A DNA stretch of 19,576 bases from CAYFQH01 sp964345215 (GCA_964345215.1 CAYFQH010000035.1:1-19576), one strand, 5' to 3'; counted from the first letter of the stretch, positions 6,664 through 14,679 are shown. Notes: generated from the letters alone by a model not told the origin. Numbers and translations are program-made.

Positions 6664-7414
6664 AACAATAGGGATAAAAGCCTTTTTGTTAGTGCTTGTA
6701 TTTTGCCTATGGAGCGCCCCTGTATTGGGAGAAGAAGGGGTGAACTGGGGGGCGATGGAAGAGGATTTTGTCCGCCTGGTGAATAAAGAATTTTTGCTTG
6801 ATGAAAACTACGTGCCTGAGGATCTGGTCAAAATTAAAGTGAAAAAAACATCCAGCACGGCCATTGAAATGCGCCAGGCCGCAAGCGATGCCCTGGACAT
6901 GATGTTTGCCGATGCCAAAGAAGAAGGGGTGACCCTTTATGCCCACAGCGGGTATAGGAGTTACCGCACCCAAAACACCATGTATTATAATCGATTGGAG
7001 CGCAATAAGGGCAAGGATGACGGGGCAGTAGCCTACCCCGGCTCCAGCGACCATCAAACGGGCCTGGGCATTGATGTAATCAGCAAGGCTTGGATTGGAA
7101 AGCGCTTTAATGCTGACTTTGCCCAAACTAAAGAAGCCCAGTGGATGGCGGAAAACGCCTGGCGTTACGGTTTTATTATCCGCTACCCCCAGGGAAAGGA
7201 AGACATTACTAAAATTATTTACGAACCCTGGCACTTGCGCTATGTTGGGGTAGAGGGGGCCCAATATATTACCTTAAAAGGCCTTACCCTGGAAGAGTTT
7301 TACCCTCTGTGGCAGCAAAATAAAAATACAGTCTTAGCAACGGATGGGCAAATGCCCCTGGAAACCCTCTCCCCCGGTGAAATTTCAAGTGGAGAAATAT
7401 CCTGGTTTGATTAA
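6647..7414 (+). CDS. M15 D-alanyl-D-alanine carboxypeptidase (VanY-like), copy 3
   Basis: A 255-residue member of the same family with the best signal peptide of the three: basic start, hydrophobic core ~11-24 and probable signal peptidase I cleavage after APVLG (28). The entry segment LVNKEFLLDENYVPEDL matches typical clostridial VanY/DacB-like proteins more closely than copies 1 and 2. Catalytic elements are SGYRSY (Arg104), SSDHQTGLGID with zinc ligands His136 and Asp143, and EPWHLRYVG with Glu193 and His196. The start is TTG 6647, overlapping the end of copy 2, with GGAAGGGGA upstream. No lipobox cysteine is present, so it should be released or loosely wall-associated. Confidence 0.9.
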   Translation: MKGPIKTIGIKAFLLVLVFCLWSAPVLGEEGVNWGAMEEDFVRLVNKEFLLDENYVPEDLVKIKVKKTSSTAIEMRQAASDALDMMFADAKEEGVTLYAHSGYRSYRTQNTMYYNRLERNKGKDDGAVAYPGSSDHQTGLGIDVISKAWIGKRFNADFAQTKEAQWMAENAWRYGFIIRYPQGKEDITKIIYEPWHLRYVGVEGAQYITLKGLTLEEFYPLWQQNKNTVLATDGQMPLETLSPGEISSGEISWFD

Positions 7415-7433
7415 TGGGTAAAGGAAGAGAAAA

Positions 7434-8171
7434 TTGGCCAGTTTACAAAGCTATAAAAAGGAATTAACCTATTCCTATGCCCCAGGCATTTTTCCCTCAA
7501 TGGAGGCGGTGTTAAAGCGAAGGGAACAGTGCACCAGGCTCCTTGTACACAGCAAAGGGGAAAAAAGTGAAGGTATTGAAAAACTAATGACCCTTTGCCG
7601 GGAAGGCAATATCCGCATTGAAGAGGCGGACCGGGCCCTTTCAAAAATTTCTCAAAAAGGCAATGTGTACTGTGCCATGGTCTTTCATAAATTTGAGGAT
7701 GTGTTGGATCAGGTAGGGCCTCATCTGGTGCTGCACCAGCTAGCTGATGGGGGAAATACCGGCACCTTAATGCGTACGGCTTTAGGCTTTGGCTTTAGGC
7801 AAATTGCCCTTATTACCCCCTGTGCCGATGTGTTTGATCCCCATGGCATCCGCTCCAGCATGGGGGCGGCCTTTTCTCTTAAAATTGCTCATTTTGAAAG
7901 CTTTTTTGCCTATCAGCAGGCCTACGGTCAGCGCCAATACTATCCCTTTATGCTGAATGGCTCCCAAAGACTGGAAACAGTAGCAAGGAGCCAGCAGGGG
8001 CAAAATTACTCCTTAATTTTAGGCAATGAGGGAAAGGGTTTGCCTGATGAATTTGCCCATATCGGCTCCCCGGTGCGCATTAACCACACCGGCGACATTG
8101 ATTCTCTTAACGTGGCTGTGGCCGGAGCCATTGGCATGTATGCCTTTTCTCAAAACAAACAGGAACCATAG
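7434..8171 (+). CDS. SpoU/TrmH-family RNA 2'-O-methyltransferase
   Basis: A 245-residue SAM-dependent methyltransferase of the knotted SPOUT class. The three SpoU motifs are clear: motif 1 NTGTLMRTA (Asn108, Arg114), motif 2 LILGNEGKGLP (195-204) and motif 3 SLNVAVAGAIGMY (224-236). Residues 1-~90 resemble the substrate-binding N-terminal domain that precedes the catalytic domain in RlmB/TsnR-type enzymes. The target (rRNA or tRNA ribose) cannot be told from sequence. The start is TTG 7434 with AAGGAAGAG upstream, 19 bp after M15 copy 3, and the next gene follows after 14 bp. It is probably co-transcribed with both neighbours. Confidence 0.88.
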   Translation: MASLQSYKKELTYSYAPGIFPSMEAVLKRREQCTRLLVHSKGEKSEGIEKLMTLCREGNIRIEEADRALSKISQKGNVYCAMVFHKFEDVLDQVGPHLVLHQLADGGNTGTLMRTALGFGFRQIALITPCADVFDPHGIRSSMGAAFSLKIAHFESFFAYQQAYGQRQYYPFMLNGSQRLETVARSQQGQNYSLILGNEGKGLPDEFAHIGSPVRINHTGDIDSLNVAVAGAIGMYAFSQNKQEP

Positions 8172-8185
8172 AAAAGAGGAAGACC

Positions 8186-8737
8186 ATGAACAATAATTTT
8201 AAATTAATTGAAGGGCAGGCTGAAAAGGCCCTTGAAACCCTTTACGAAAAAGGGAACCTTCAAAAGGGGAATCTTGTAATCGTCGGCTGTTCCACCAGCG
8301 AGGTGGTGGGGGGCCATATTGGCAAAAACAGTGTGCCCGAGGTAGGCAAGGCCATTGCTTTAGCTTTCATTAACAAGGCCGGAGAACTGGGCCTTCAAGT
8401 GGGTTTTCAATGCTGTGAGCATTTAAACCGGGCTGTTTGTATGGAAAAAGAAGTATTGCTGGCCAGGGGTTGTACCCAAGTAGCGGCCATCCCCGTGCCC
8501 AAGGCCGGCGGCTCTGTACCTGCCGGGGCCTGGGATGCTTTTGATAAGCCTGCCCTTGCCATGGCCGTACAGGGAGAGGCGGTTATTGATATTGGAGATA
8601 CCCTGGTGGGTATGCACATACGGCCGGTGGCTGTACCTGTACGTATGGAAGAACCTTATGTGGGTAAGGCCCGAGTTGTGATGGCTTATGCCAGGCCCCC
8701 TTATATTGGGGGCGAACGGGCTGTGTATCAAAAATAA
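8186..8737 (+). CDS. UPF0340 / TIGR01440 family protein (YwlG-like), function unknown
   Basis: A 183-residue cytoplasmic protein of the conserved Firmicute family UPF0340 (B. subtilis YwlG). Recognisable segments are VIVGCSTSEVVGGHIGK (32-48), GFQCCEHLNRA, PVPKAGGSVPAGAWDAF and VIDIGDTLVGMHIRPVAVPVR. Length is normal for the family. The Gly-rich loop with Cys and Ser near the N-terminus and the CCEHLNRA segment (75-82) are the most conserved-looking parts and may form an active site, but no reaction is established. It starts 14 bp after the methyltransferase and ends the operon. I assign no function. Confidence 0.88.
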   Translation: MNNNFKLIEGQAEKALETLYEKGNLQKGNLVIVGCSTSEVVGGHIGKNSVPEVGKAIALAFINKAGELGLQVGFQCCEHLNRAVCMEKEVLLARGCTQVAAIPVPKAGGSVPAGAWDAFDKPALAMAVQGEAVIDIGDTLVGMHIRPVAVPVRMEEPYVGKARVVMAYARPPYIGGERAVYQK

Positions 8738-8744
8738 AAAATCA

Positions 8745-8803
8745 AATAAAAAGGCTCAGGTATAAAAATGAAGTACACTTCAAAAACCTGGGCCTTTTTA
8801 TTT
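8745..8803. terminator. Bidirectional terminator between convergent operons
   Basis: AAAAAGGCTCAGGT on the left pairs with ACCTGGGCCTTTTT on the right (one mismatch), and an inner hairpin GAAGTacACTTC sits in the loop. The flanking A-rich and T-rich arms give a U tract on either strand. It can serve both the UPF0340 gene (plus) and the flippase gene (minus). Confidence 0.8.
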
Positions 8804-8825
8804 GTAATATAATTGGTTGAAACCC

Positions 8826-10340
8826 TTACTTAAACAGGGAAGCACCTCGTGATAATATAGATTTAAAGGCTCGCCGGTCAAAAACAAAACCAACAGCCAA
8901 TGTGACCAGGCAAGCATATATAAATACAATACCGGCATACAAAGCCCAAGCGATAAATCGGCTGGGCACATAGGGGAAAAAGCGCCGCACAGGCAGGGCA
9001 ATAAGCAAAATAACCCCCAGGCTGCGTATAATGCGGGTAAGGCTTGTTTTGCATGAAATATGGATGATGGTTTGGGGCACATACCAAAGCTGAATAACAA
9101 CCCGCACGATATGGGCCAGGATTAAACCTAAAATAATACCTTCCAGTCCCAGGATAAGGCCCAGGCCAATGGCTAAAATAAAGCAAAAAACCAAATGAAG
9201 GGTATTATGGTTTCTGGTTTCTTTAAAGTGACCGGCAGCTACAACGCATAAATCCATAGGGGTTTTACAATGAAAAAAGAAACCTTCCAAAAGAAGCAAG
9301 GCCCCAAGTAACGGCTGGTAATAGGCACGAAGGCTTATCGAGTCCCTTGCCAAAAGGCCTACAAAAGAATCAATGGTGGTAAAGGCCGTGCTATAAACAA
9401 TGGTTATAATGGATAAGAATAAAAACTCAAAATCGTCAAACACCCTTTGAAAGCGTTTAAGATTGCCTGATACCAGCAGGTTGCCAAAAGAGGCATACAG
9501 GCCTGTGGTGGTCATTTTTAAAACACCCCAAAGCCCTTTTGTTACCAGGCGGTAGGTGGTATATACGCTAACCAGCAGGGTATCTTTAATGAAAAGAGAG
9601 GCTACTATAATTCCGCATCCTTCTTGTAAAACAACGGCAATCTCCTGGTAAAGAGCATCCCAGCGGCGGGCCATATATTTGGGTTCGGGTTTTTTGTTAA
9701 ACGAAACATAGGCGTAGTTCTTCTTTACATAATAGGCCAAAATGGCTGAGCGAAGCAAAATACAGGCACCTACAGCCAGGCGCATCAAAATAACATTGAC
9801 CGCGAAATGGGCACAGAGGATCATGACCAGGGTGCTTGCAAGAAGGGAGAGGGTAGAGGCGAAGGAGACCACGTAAGTCCGCTGATCGGCTGTAAGAAGA
9901 ACCCGGTACTTGGCCAGGGTAAAAAACTCCAAAATACCCGACAGGCCAATAACCAGCACAAGCAAAAAGGTGCTTATATAATCAAGGGCACCGGCAGAAG
10001 GAAACAAGGGGTAGATAAAGGCAAAAGCAACAACCAAAAGGGTAAAGCCATAGCCTGCCCGCATGTAAAACTGCTTTGCGGTAGAGACGATGGTTGAAAT
10101 AATACCCTTTTGCTTTTTTTCAAGAGGCTCATACAGGGAAAAAATAGCAGAAGAAGAAAGCCCTGCTTCCAAAGTTTTAAAGTAGGACATATAATCCAGT
10201 AAAATTAATACAATACCATTTAAAGTATCGCCATAGTAGCGAATCATGATGCTGGGGGTAATAAAGCCCAAAACCATGGCTGCTATTTGATAAAAGGCGG
10301 TGGAGGTACTGTTTAAAACAAATAGTTTGCTGCGGGTCAT
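8826..10340 (-). CDS. Wzx-like polysaccharide flippase (MOP superfamily)
   Basis: A 504-residue polytopic membrane protein with about 12-14 hydrophobic segments, matching the oligosaccharide flippase family. The start resembles Wzx/RfbX proteins: QIAAMVLGFITPSIMIRYYG, then NGIVLILLDYMSYFKTLEAGLSSSAIFSLY. Its expected role is to move undecaprenyl-diphosphate-linked glycan to the outer leaflet. The frame is open to a GTG at 10403, inside licD, but that site has no Shine-Dalgarno. I prefer ATG 10340 (MTRSKLFVLN), preceded by AAAGAGAG and giving a 34-bp gap after licD. It is last in the glycan operon, before the shared terminator. Donor and cargo are unknown. Confidence 0.85.
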   Translation of the reverse strand: MTRSKLFVLNSTSTAFYQIAAMVLGFITPSIMIRYYGDTLNGIVLILLDYMSYFKTLEAGLSSSAIFSLYEPLEKKQKGIISTIVSTAKQFYMRAGYGFTLLVVAFAFIYPLFPSAGALDYISTFLLVLVIGLSGILEFFTLAKYRVLLTADQRTYVVSFASTLSLLASTLVMILCAHFAVNVILMRLAVGACILLRSAILAYYVKKNYAYVSFNKKPEPKYMARRWDALYQEIAVVLQEGCGIIVASLFIKDTLLVSVYTTYRLVTKGLWGVLKMTTTGLYASFGNLLVSGNLKRFQRVFDDFEFLFLSIITIVYSTAFTTIDSFVGLLARDSISLRAYYQPLLGALLLLEGFFFHCKTPMDLCVVAAGHFKETRNHNTLHLVFCFILAIGLGLILGLEGIILGLILAHIVRVVIQLWYVPQTIIHISCKTSLTRIIRSLGVILLIALPVRRFFPYVPSRFIAWALYAGIVFIYACLVTLAVGFVFDRRAFKSILSRGASLFK

Positions 10341-10374
10341 GTATAAGCTCTCTTTACGTTTTAATTTGCCTTCT

Positions 10375-11103
10375 TTATAGGCTGTGCTTGGCGATTCGCT
10401 CACTGGGGGGCGGTGGGATCATATAGTTGGAGCCGAAAAAACCGGTCAGCACATCCTTGTAGGCTTTGGGAACAGGAAGAGATAAATGCTCAAAATCATG
10501 GAGAATCAGCTGCCTAAAGGTTTCTTCCTCCCAGTGAATAAATAAATCGTGATAAGCTCCGTTGGCCATAAAAACCTTGCTGCCTTTTTTTGAAGCCTGG
10601 CTTAGGCGTTGGTACCAGGCGATTTTCTGCTTTTTTGAAAAAGGTAGGCCCAACAGATGGGTTGTCCTTAAAAATAGCCTTTTGGGCAAAGAAAACGAAG
10701 GATACTGGGTATTTTCTTTGAGCATGCCTTGGAGCAGATGGAGCAAAAAAATGTGAATTTTTGATACAAGAGGGCTGTTTGGCAGCCGGTCTAAAATAAA
10801 AATATCGCTAAAGGGGCTGCCGGCATCATTTTTAAACCGAATACGGGGAACCCAGGTGTCTTTTAAGTCAAGAACAAGGCCGGGGTTCTTTTCCTTTTCG
10901 TAAACAGCTTGAAACCGGGTAAAAGCGGGCCTGGTCATAATAATATCTACATCATCATCCCAGGGAATAAAGCCCCCATGGCGAATAGCCCCAAGGAGAG
11001 TGCCGCATACAAGAGAATAGGGGATGTTGTTGTTTTTACATATCCGGTCAATGTCCTCAAGCTGGGTTAAAAGGGCCTGCTGCAAGGGTGATAAAGGGCT
11101 CAT
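10375..11103 (-). CDS. LicD-family phosphotransferase
   Basis: A 242-residue LicD/Fukutin-type nucleotidyltransferase-fold enzyme. Family features are LVCGTLLGAIRHGGFIPWDDDVDI (31-54), where the acidic cluster Asp49-Asp51/Asp53 should bind metal, SPFSDIFILDRLP (Asp100, Asp105) and the C-terminal FGSNYMIPPP segment. Known members transfer phosphocholine, or ribitol/glycerol phosphate, from a CDP-linked donor onto surface glycans or teichoic acids. No choline uptake, CDP-choline or CDP-ribitol gene is nearby, so the donor is open. It is slightly shorter than most LicD proteins. Its ATG overlaps the stop of the upstream transketolase gene by four bases (ATGA), implying translational coupling. 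Confidence 0.88.
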   Translation of the reverse strand: MSPLSPLQQALLTQLEDIDRICKNNNIPYSLVCGTLLGAIRHGGFIPWDDDVDIIMTRPAFTRFQAVYEKEKNPGLVLDLKDTWVPRIRFKNDAGSPFSDIFILDRLPNSPLVSKIHIFLLHLLQGMLKENTQYPSFSLPKRLFLRTTHLLGLPFSKKQKIAWYQRLSQASKKGSKVFMANGAYHDLFIHWEEETFRQLILHDFEHLSLPVPKAYKDVLTGFFGSNYMIPPPPSERIAKHSL

Positions 11104-12035
11104 AGGCTATTCTCCTTTAGGGCAGCTATAATTCGATCGGCAACAGCCTGGCCATCCAAGCCGTAAACCTGGCGCAGGTACTGTTGATCGCCCACCTCTT
11201 GGGCATATACATCCTGCATGCCCAAAGGCAGCAGTGCAGCCCTTTGACCCCGAAGGGGGGCCAGTACTTCAGCCACAGCGCCGTACAGGCCGCCAATAAG
11301 GGTATGTTCTTCCAGGGTGCAAATAAGGTCGTAAGTTTCGGCCAGGCGGGTCAAGGCGGCGTGATCAATGGGTTTTAAGGTAGGGAAACTATAAAGCCCA
11401 GGATCAATGCCCGCTTCAAGCAAAATATTGCGGGCGCTGACCCCTTGGGATAAAATCCCTCCTGCGGTTAAAATACAAACTCTCTTCCCTTCATGCAGGC
11501 ACAGGCTTTGCCCCAATTTATAATTTTCAATAGGTTTGGTGTGCAGGGTGGGTTCTCCACCCCGGCCCAGGCGCAAATAGCAGGTGCCTGGGTGATTGTA
11601 CAAAACGGGCATAAGGGCTTTTACTTCTGCCGGATCCCCGGGGGTAAAAATGGTAACCCCAGGTAAGGCCCGCATAATGGCCATGTCTTCCGTAGCGTGG
11701 TGGCTCATGCCCAAAGCACCGTAAACAAAGCCGCCGCCTACACAAACCACTTTTACATTGGCATTATGGTAGGCACAGTCGTTTCTAATTTGTTCTAAAC
11801 AGCGTAAGGTAGGGAAGTTGCCAATGGAATAGGTAAAAACGGTTTTACCGCTTAAAGCCATGCCGGCGGCCATCCCGGTCATGGCTTGTTCAGCAATGCC
11901 GGCGTTGATAAACTGGTCAGGGTAGGTTTCCCAAAAGGGGCGAAGCACACCAAAGCCCAAGTCTCCGGTAATGAGCATGAGGTTCGGATCCTTTTGGGCC
12001 AGTAGCCCAAGGGCAGCAGTAAAGGCATCTCTCAT
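11100..12035 (-). CDS. Transketolase C-terminal subunit (split transketolase)
   Basis: A 311-residue protein with the pyrimidine-binding and C-terminal domains of transketolase. The NAGIAEQAMTGMAAGMA segment supplies the conserved catalytic glutamate (Glu49) that activates thiamine diphosphate. GGGFVYGALGMSHHATEDMAIMRALPG (~100-126) and TPGDPAE are also characteristic. It must pair with the N-terminal subunit encoded immediately upstream, overlapping by ATGA. Split transketolases occur in many clostridia, but this one sits within a surface-glycan operon. That suggests a dedicated C2-transfer step, for example making a pentulose or a modified sugar, rather than the general pentose phosphate pathway. 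This role is inference. Confidence 0.9.
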   Translation of the reverse strand: MRDAFTAALGLLAQKDPNLMLITGDLGFGVLRPFWETYPDQFINAGIAEQAMTGMAAGMALSGKTVFTYSIGNFPTLRCLEQIRNDCAYHNANVKVVCVGGGFVYGALGMSHHATEDMAIMRALPGVTIFTPGDPAEVKALMPVLYNHPGTCYLRLGRGGEPTLHTKPIENYKLGQSLCLHEGKRVCILTAGGILSQGVSARNILLEAGIDPGLYSFPTLKPIDHAALTRLAETYDLICTLEEHTLIGGLYGAVAEVLAPLRGQRAALLPLGMQDVYAQEVGDQQYLRQVYGLDGQAVADRIIAALKENSL

Positions 12036-12871
12036 GGTTTTTGTTCCTCCAGTTCATTTATGGCAGCTGTATATTCTTGCCCTTGAGGGCTTCGGTAATG
12101 CCATAAAATGTTGCTTTCCATAAAGGAAATGCCTTTGCCTTTAACCGTGTGGGCAATAATAACCGTTGGTTTTTGGCTGCCTTTAAAGGCTTTTGCCTTT
12201 ATAAAACCTTCATAAATGGCTTTGTGGTCGTGGCCATCTATTTCAACCACATTCCAACCGAAGGCAGCCCATTTTTGATTAAGGGGATGAAGGGACAGCG
12301 TGTTTTCACAAAAGTCAAGGCTTTGCATTTTGTTGTAATCAATCAGGCAAATCAATCCGTCAAGCTGGTACTGGTGGGCAATGAGGGCACTTTCCCACAT
12401 GGCACCTTCATCGCATTCCCCGTCGCCGCAAACCACATAGGTAAAGTAATCGGCCTTGTTTTTTTGGGCAGCCAAAGCCATACCAATGGCTACCGGCAGC
12501 CCGTGCCCCAAGGAACCTGTAGAAAATTCCACTCCCGGCACCCCCTTGTGCGAAACATGGCCCGATAGACGGCTGCCATTTTGGTAATGGGTTTTAAGCT
12601 CTTCTGCTGGAAAAAAACCCGTTTCCGCCAGGGCCGCATAAATGGCGGCACCTGCATGGCCCTTGCTTAAAATAAACCGATCTCGGTCAGCTTTAAGGGG
12701 GTTTTTAGGGTCCACATTTAAAATGGCGCCGTATAAAACAGCAATCACATCGGCCACAGATAAAATGGAGCCGATGTGGGAGCCTTTAGAAAGCATGGTC
12801 ATATCAAGGCCATGGCGCTTGATTTTATAGGCCAGATTCTTGGTTTTTTGAAGTGTTTGCTCTAAGGTCAT
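12032..12871 (-). CDS. Transketolase N-terminal subunit (split transketolase)
   Basis: A 279-residue thiamine-diphosphate-binding half of transketolase. SKGHAGAAIYA (69-79), STGSLGHGLPVAIGMA (117-132), the ThDP/Mg motif GDGECDEGAMWE (149-160) ending at Asn180, and KGKGISFME near the C-terminus are all intact. Length is standard for the N-terminal subunit. The ATG has AAGGGAAC upstream and lies 40 bp after the sugar transferase. The stop overlaps the next start by four bases, so the two subunits are probably made in equal amounts. See the C-terminal subunit for the proposed role. Confidence 0.9.
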   Translation of the reverse strand: MTLEQTLQKTKNLAYKIKRHGLDMTMLSKGSHIGSILSVADVIAVLYGAILNVDPKNPLKADRDRFILSKGHAGAAIYAALAETGFFPAEELKTHYQNGSRLSGHVSHKGVPGVEFSTGSLGHGLPVAIGMALAAQKNKADYFTYVVCGDGECDEGAMWESALIAHQYQLDGLICLIDYNKMQSLDFCENTLSLHPLNQKWAAFGWNVVEIDGHDHKAIYEGFIKAKAFKGSQKPTVIIAHTVKGKGISFMESNILWHYRSPQGQEYTAAINELEEQKP

Positions 12872-12911
12872 ATAATGTTCCCTTCTTATCTGTGTTTGGC
12901 GCAGGGTATTT

Positions 12912-13592
12912 TTATCTTGAAAATAAGGTATGGATTAGTTTTATAAAAACTTTTGAAAGAGTTTGAAAAAACAGCCTTGTATCTACAAGCAGGCTTTGGC
13001 TTTTGGCGTATTGAGCCCGGAGAGCATTTTTTTTAGGCAGAATAAAAGCTTCATAATTTTCCTCTGGGTTATGGGATCCTACCTGCTCATCTAAATTAAT
13101 ATAGGCAAGGGAGCTGGCATCGCTAATGCCTGGACGAACCCATAAAATACACTCTTCTTCTTTTGTATAGGCGGTAGTATATTTTAAAAGCTCCGGCCTG
13201 GGGCCAATAAAGCTCATCTCTCCTTTTAAAACATTAAACAATTGGGGTAATTCGTCTAACTTTGTTTTGCGTAAAAAGCGGCCGGCTTTGGTGATGCGAC
13301 TGTCGTTTAAGGCAGTAGTGCCGCTATGCCGGTCAGCCCCTGTGACCATGGTACGGAACTTTAAAATATAAAAGGGCTTATTATGGTAGCCGCCCCGGGG
13401 AGCCTGGTATAAAGCAGGTCCTTTGGAGTCAAGGCGTACCCAAAGAGAAATCGGGGCCATTACAGCAAGAGCCAAGGGCAGGGCAGCCAGGGCGAGGAAA
13501 AAATCCAGGAGACGCTTGATGACCTTGCTATAAAAAGGATGGGACAAAGGCCCGGACCAGTAGGGCAAAACCGGTAAAGGTATTTTAGCCAA
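12912..13592 (-). CDS. Initiating sugar-phosphate transferase (bacterial sugar transferase family)
   Basis: A 226-residue monotopic membrane enzyme of the PglC/EpsL/WcaJ C-terminal family, which transfers a sugar-1-phosphate from a UDP-sugar to undecaprenyl phosphate. The N-terminal hydrophobic re-entrant segment (~27-52, KRLLDFFLALAALPLALAV) is followed by FYILKFRTM (74-82), the catalytic Asp-Glu pair in KLDELPQLFNVLKGEMS (Asp113, Glu114), IGPRPE and WVRPGISDAS. It starts at TTG 13592 with AAAGGAGG nine bases away. It is the first gene of the glycan operon, behind a strong promoter. Its small size matches the minimal catalytic core, without the extra transmembrane domain of WcaJ. The sugar is unknown. 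Confidence 0.9.
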   Translation of the reverse strand: MAKIPLPVLPYWSGPLSHPFYSKVIKRLLDFFLALAALPLALAVMAPISLWVRLDSKGPALYQAPRGGYHNKPFYILKFRTMVTGADRHSGTTALNDSRITKAGRFLRKTKLDELPQLFNVLKGEMSFIGPRPELLKYTTAYTKEEECILWVRPGISDASSLAYINLDEQVGSHNPEENYEAFILPKKNALRAQYAKSQSLLVDTRLFFQTLSKVFIKLIHTLFSR

Positions 13593-13625
13593 AAACAGCA
13601 GGCCTCCTTTATATGATCTAAAATC

Positions 13626-13654
13626 ATCCTAGCATAGGGGAAAACCCTTGTCAA
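13626..13654 (-). promoter_or_regulatory. Promoter of the glycan operon
   Basis: On the minus strand a perfect -35 TTGACA (13654-13649), a 17-bp spacer and a -10 TAGGAT (13631-13626) preceded by TGC, giving an extended -10. The ribosome binding site AAAGGAGG of the sugar transferase lies about 20 bp downstream. Confidence 0.7.
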
Positions 13655-13710
13655 TTCAAGGCAGGAATCAACGGACCTGATTAAAATAAAAAGAAGTTAA
13701 GTTTGCTAAC

Positions 13711-13743
13711 ATAAAAGGAAACCCCAGCATTTGGCCTGGGGTT
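13711..13743 (-). terminator. Terminator of deoC
   Basis: An 8-bp perfect stem (AACCCCAG at 13720-13727 against CTGGGGTT at 13736-13743) with an 8-base loop. Read on the minus strand it is followed by TTTCCTTTT. It separates deoC from the promoter of the glycan operon. Confidence 0.7.
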
Positions 13744-13807
13744 CAACCGTTTGTAATAAGCTGATTGTGCTTTAAATCAAAAAGTGAAAGCAGGTGATTT
13801 TCGCCCT

Positions 13808-14539
13808 TTAATAGCCGGTACCCATTTCTTTTAAATGGCTGGGAGCCATAAGGCTGCCTTCACCGTGGCGCTTGATGGCCTCTTCCATAATGGCTTTTGT
13901 GGCACTTACACCGCAGCGGGAAGCCCCAACAGCCCTGGCGGATAAGACGGTATCCAAATCCCGAATGCCGCCGGAAGCTTTGACCAAAACCTTTGGGGAT
14001 ACGGCCTTGCGCATTAAAACAAGGTCTGGAATGGTGGCGCCGGAGGTGCCGTAGCCCGTGCTTGTTTTTACAAAATCGGCGCCGGCGGCTTCCGAAAGCT
14101 GGCAGGCTTTTATTTTTTGTTCATCATTTAAATAGCAGTTTTCTAATATTACTTTTAAAAGAGCGCCTTGCTGGTGGCAAAGGGCTGCAATATCGGCAAT
14201 TTCTTTTTGCACATAGTCATATTCTCCGGCCAGCATGTGGCCAATGTTAATCACCATATCCAGCTCTTCACAGCCCTGCTTTAAGGCCTGCTCTGCTTCA
14301 AAAAGCTTTGCGGTGCTGGTATGGGCCCCATGGGGGAAACCAATAACCGTACACACCTTAACCGGGCTGTTTTTAAGCAGGCTGGCTAAAATCGGCACAT
14401 CACAGGGGCGGGCGCAAACAGAGGCTGTTTGGTACTCCAGGGCCAACTGGCACCCCGCTTCAATGTCCTTAGGGGTTAAAAAGGGTTGAAGGGTGCTGTG
14501 ATCCAGCATGGCGGCAATATCTTTAGGCAAAAGGGACAT
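13808..14539 (-). CDS. deoC: Deoxyribose-phosphate aldolase
   Basis: A 243-residue class I aldolase that cleaves 2-deoxyribose-5-phosphate to glyceraldehyde-3-phosphate and acetaldehyde, in deoxynucleoside breakdown. The Schiff-base lysine is Lys158 in DFVKTSTGYG, assisted by Asp94 (ELDMVINIG) and Lys187 (VLVKASGGIRD). The phosphate-binding SGGIRD region and the C-terminal tyrosine (TGY end), known to help catalysis in E. coli DeoC, are both present. I start it at ATG 14539 because AGGAGG lies eight bases upstream. The frame continues to an ATG at 14581 that has no such site. It is divergent from the phosphohexomutase and appears monocistronic. No other deo genes are in the window. Confidence 0.93.
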   Translation of the reverse strand: MSLLPKDIAAMLDHSTLQPFLTPKDIEAGCQLALEYQTASVCARPCDVPILASLLKNSPVKVCTVIGFPHGAHTSTAKLFEAEQALKQGCEELDMVINIGHMLAGEYDYVQKEIADIAALCHQQGALLKVILENCYLNDEQKIKACQLSEAAGADFVKTSTGYGTSGATIPDLVLMRKAVSPKVLVKASGGIRDLDTVLSARAVGASRCGVSATKAIMEEAIKRHGEGSLMAPSHLKEMGTGY

Positions 14540-14650
14540 GAAAAAAACCTCCTTTAAGGTTACATCAAGCATGTAATCCATCTACTATCAAAAATTCGAC
14601 AAAAAAGCAATATTTCCTTTAAAAAACAAATAGAATCGCATAAGCCGCTA

Positions 14651-14679
14651 TTGCAACAAAAGGGGCAAATGTGTACAAT
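14651..14679 (+). promoter_or_regulatory. Promoter of the phosphohexomutase gene
   Basis: -35 TTGCAA (14651-14656), a 17-bp spacer and -10 TACAAT (14674-14679), with the start codon 37 bp downstream. It lies in the 177-bp divergent region shared with deoC. I could not identify the deoC promoter with confidence. Confidence 0.6.

Noticed and set aside
6707..7264. 185-residue antisense open frame within M15 copy 3
   Set aside because: Shadow of a strongly conserved gene; the translated product shows no recognisable family features.
5136..7414. Van-type glycopeptide resistance cluster
   Set aside because: Only M15 peptidases are present. There is no VanH, ligase, VanX or VanRS two-component system in the window.
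10341..10403. GTG at 10403 as flippase start
   Set aside because: No Shine-Dalgarno site, overlap with licD, and a charged N-terminal stretch unlike Wzx proteins. ATG 10340 has a purine-rich site and the normal family start.
12149..12568. 139-residue plus-strand frame opposite the transketolase N subunit
   Set aside because: The transketolase motifs on the minus strand are complete; the plus-strand frame has no motif or start signal.
14540..14581. ATG at 14581 as deoC start
   Set aside because: The AGGAGG site is placed for ATG 14539, and the extra 14 residues do not match DeoC.
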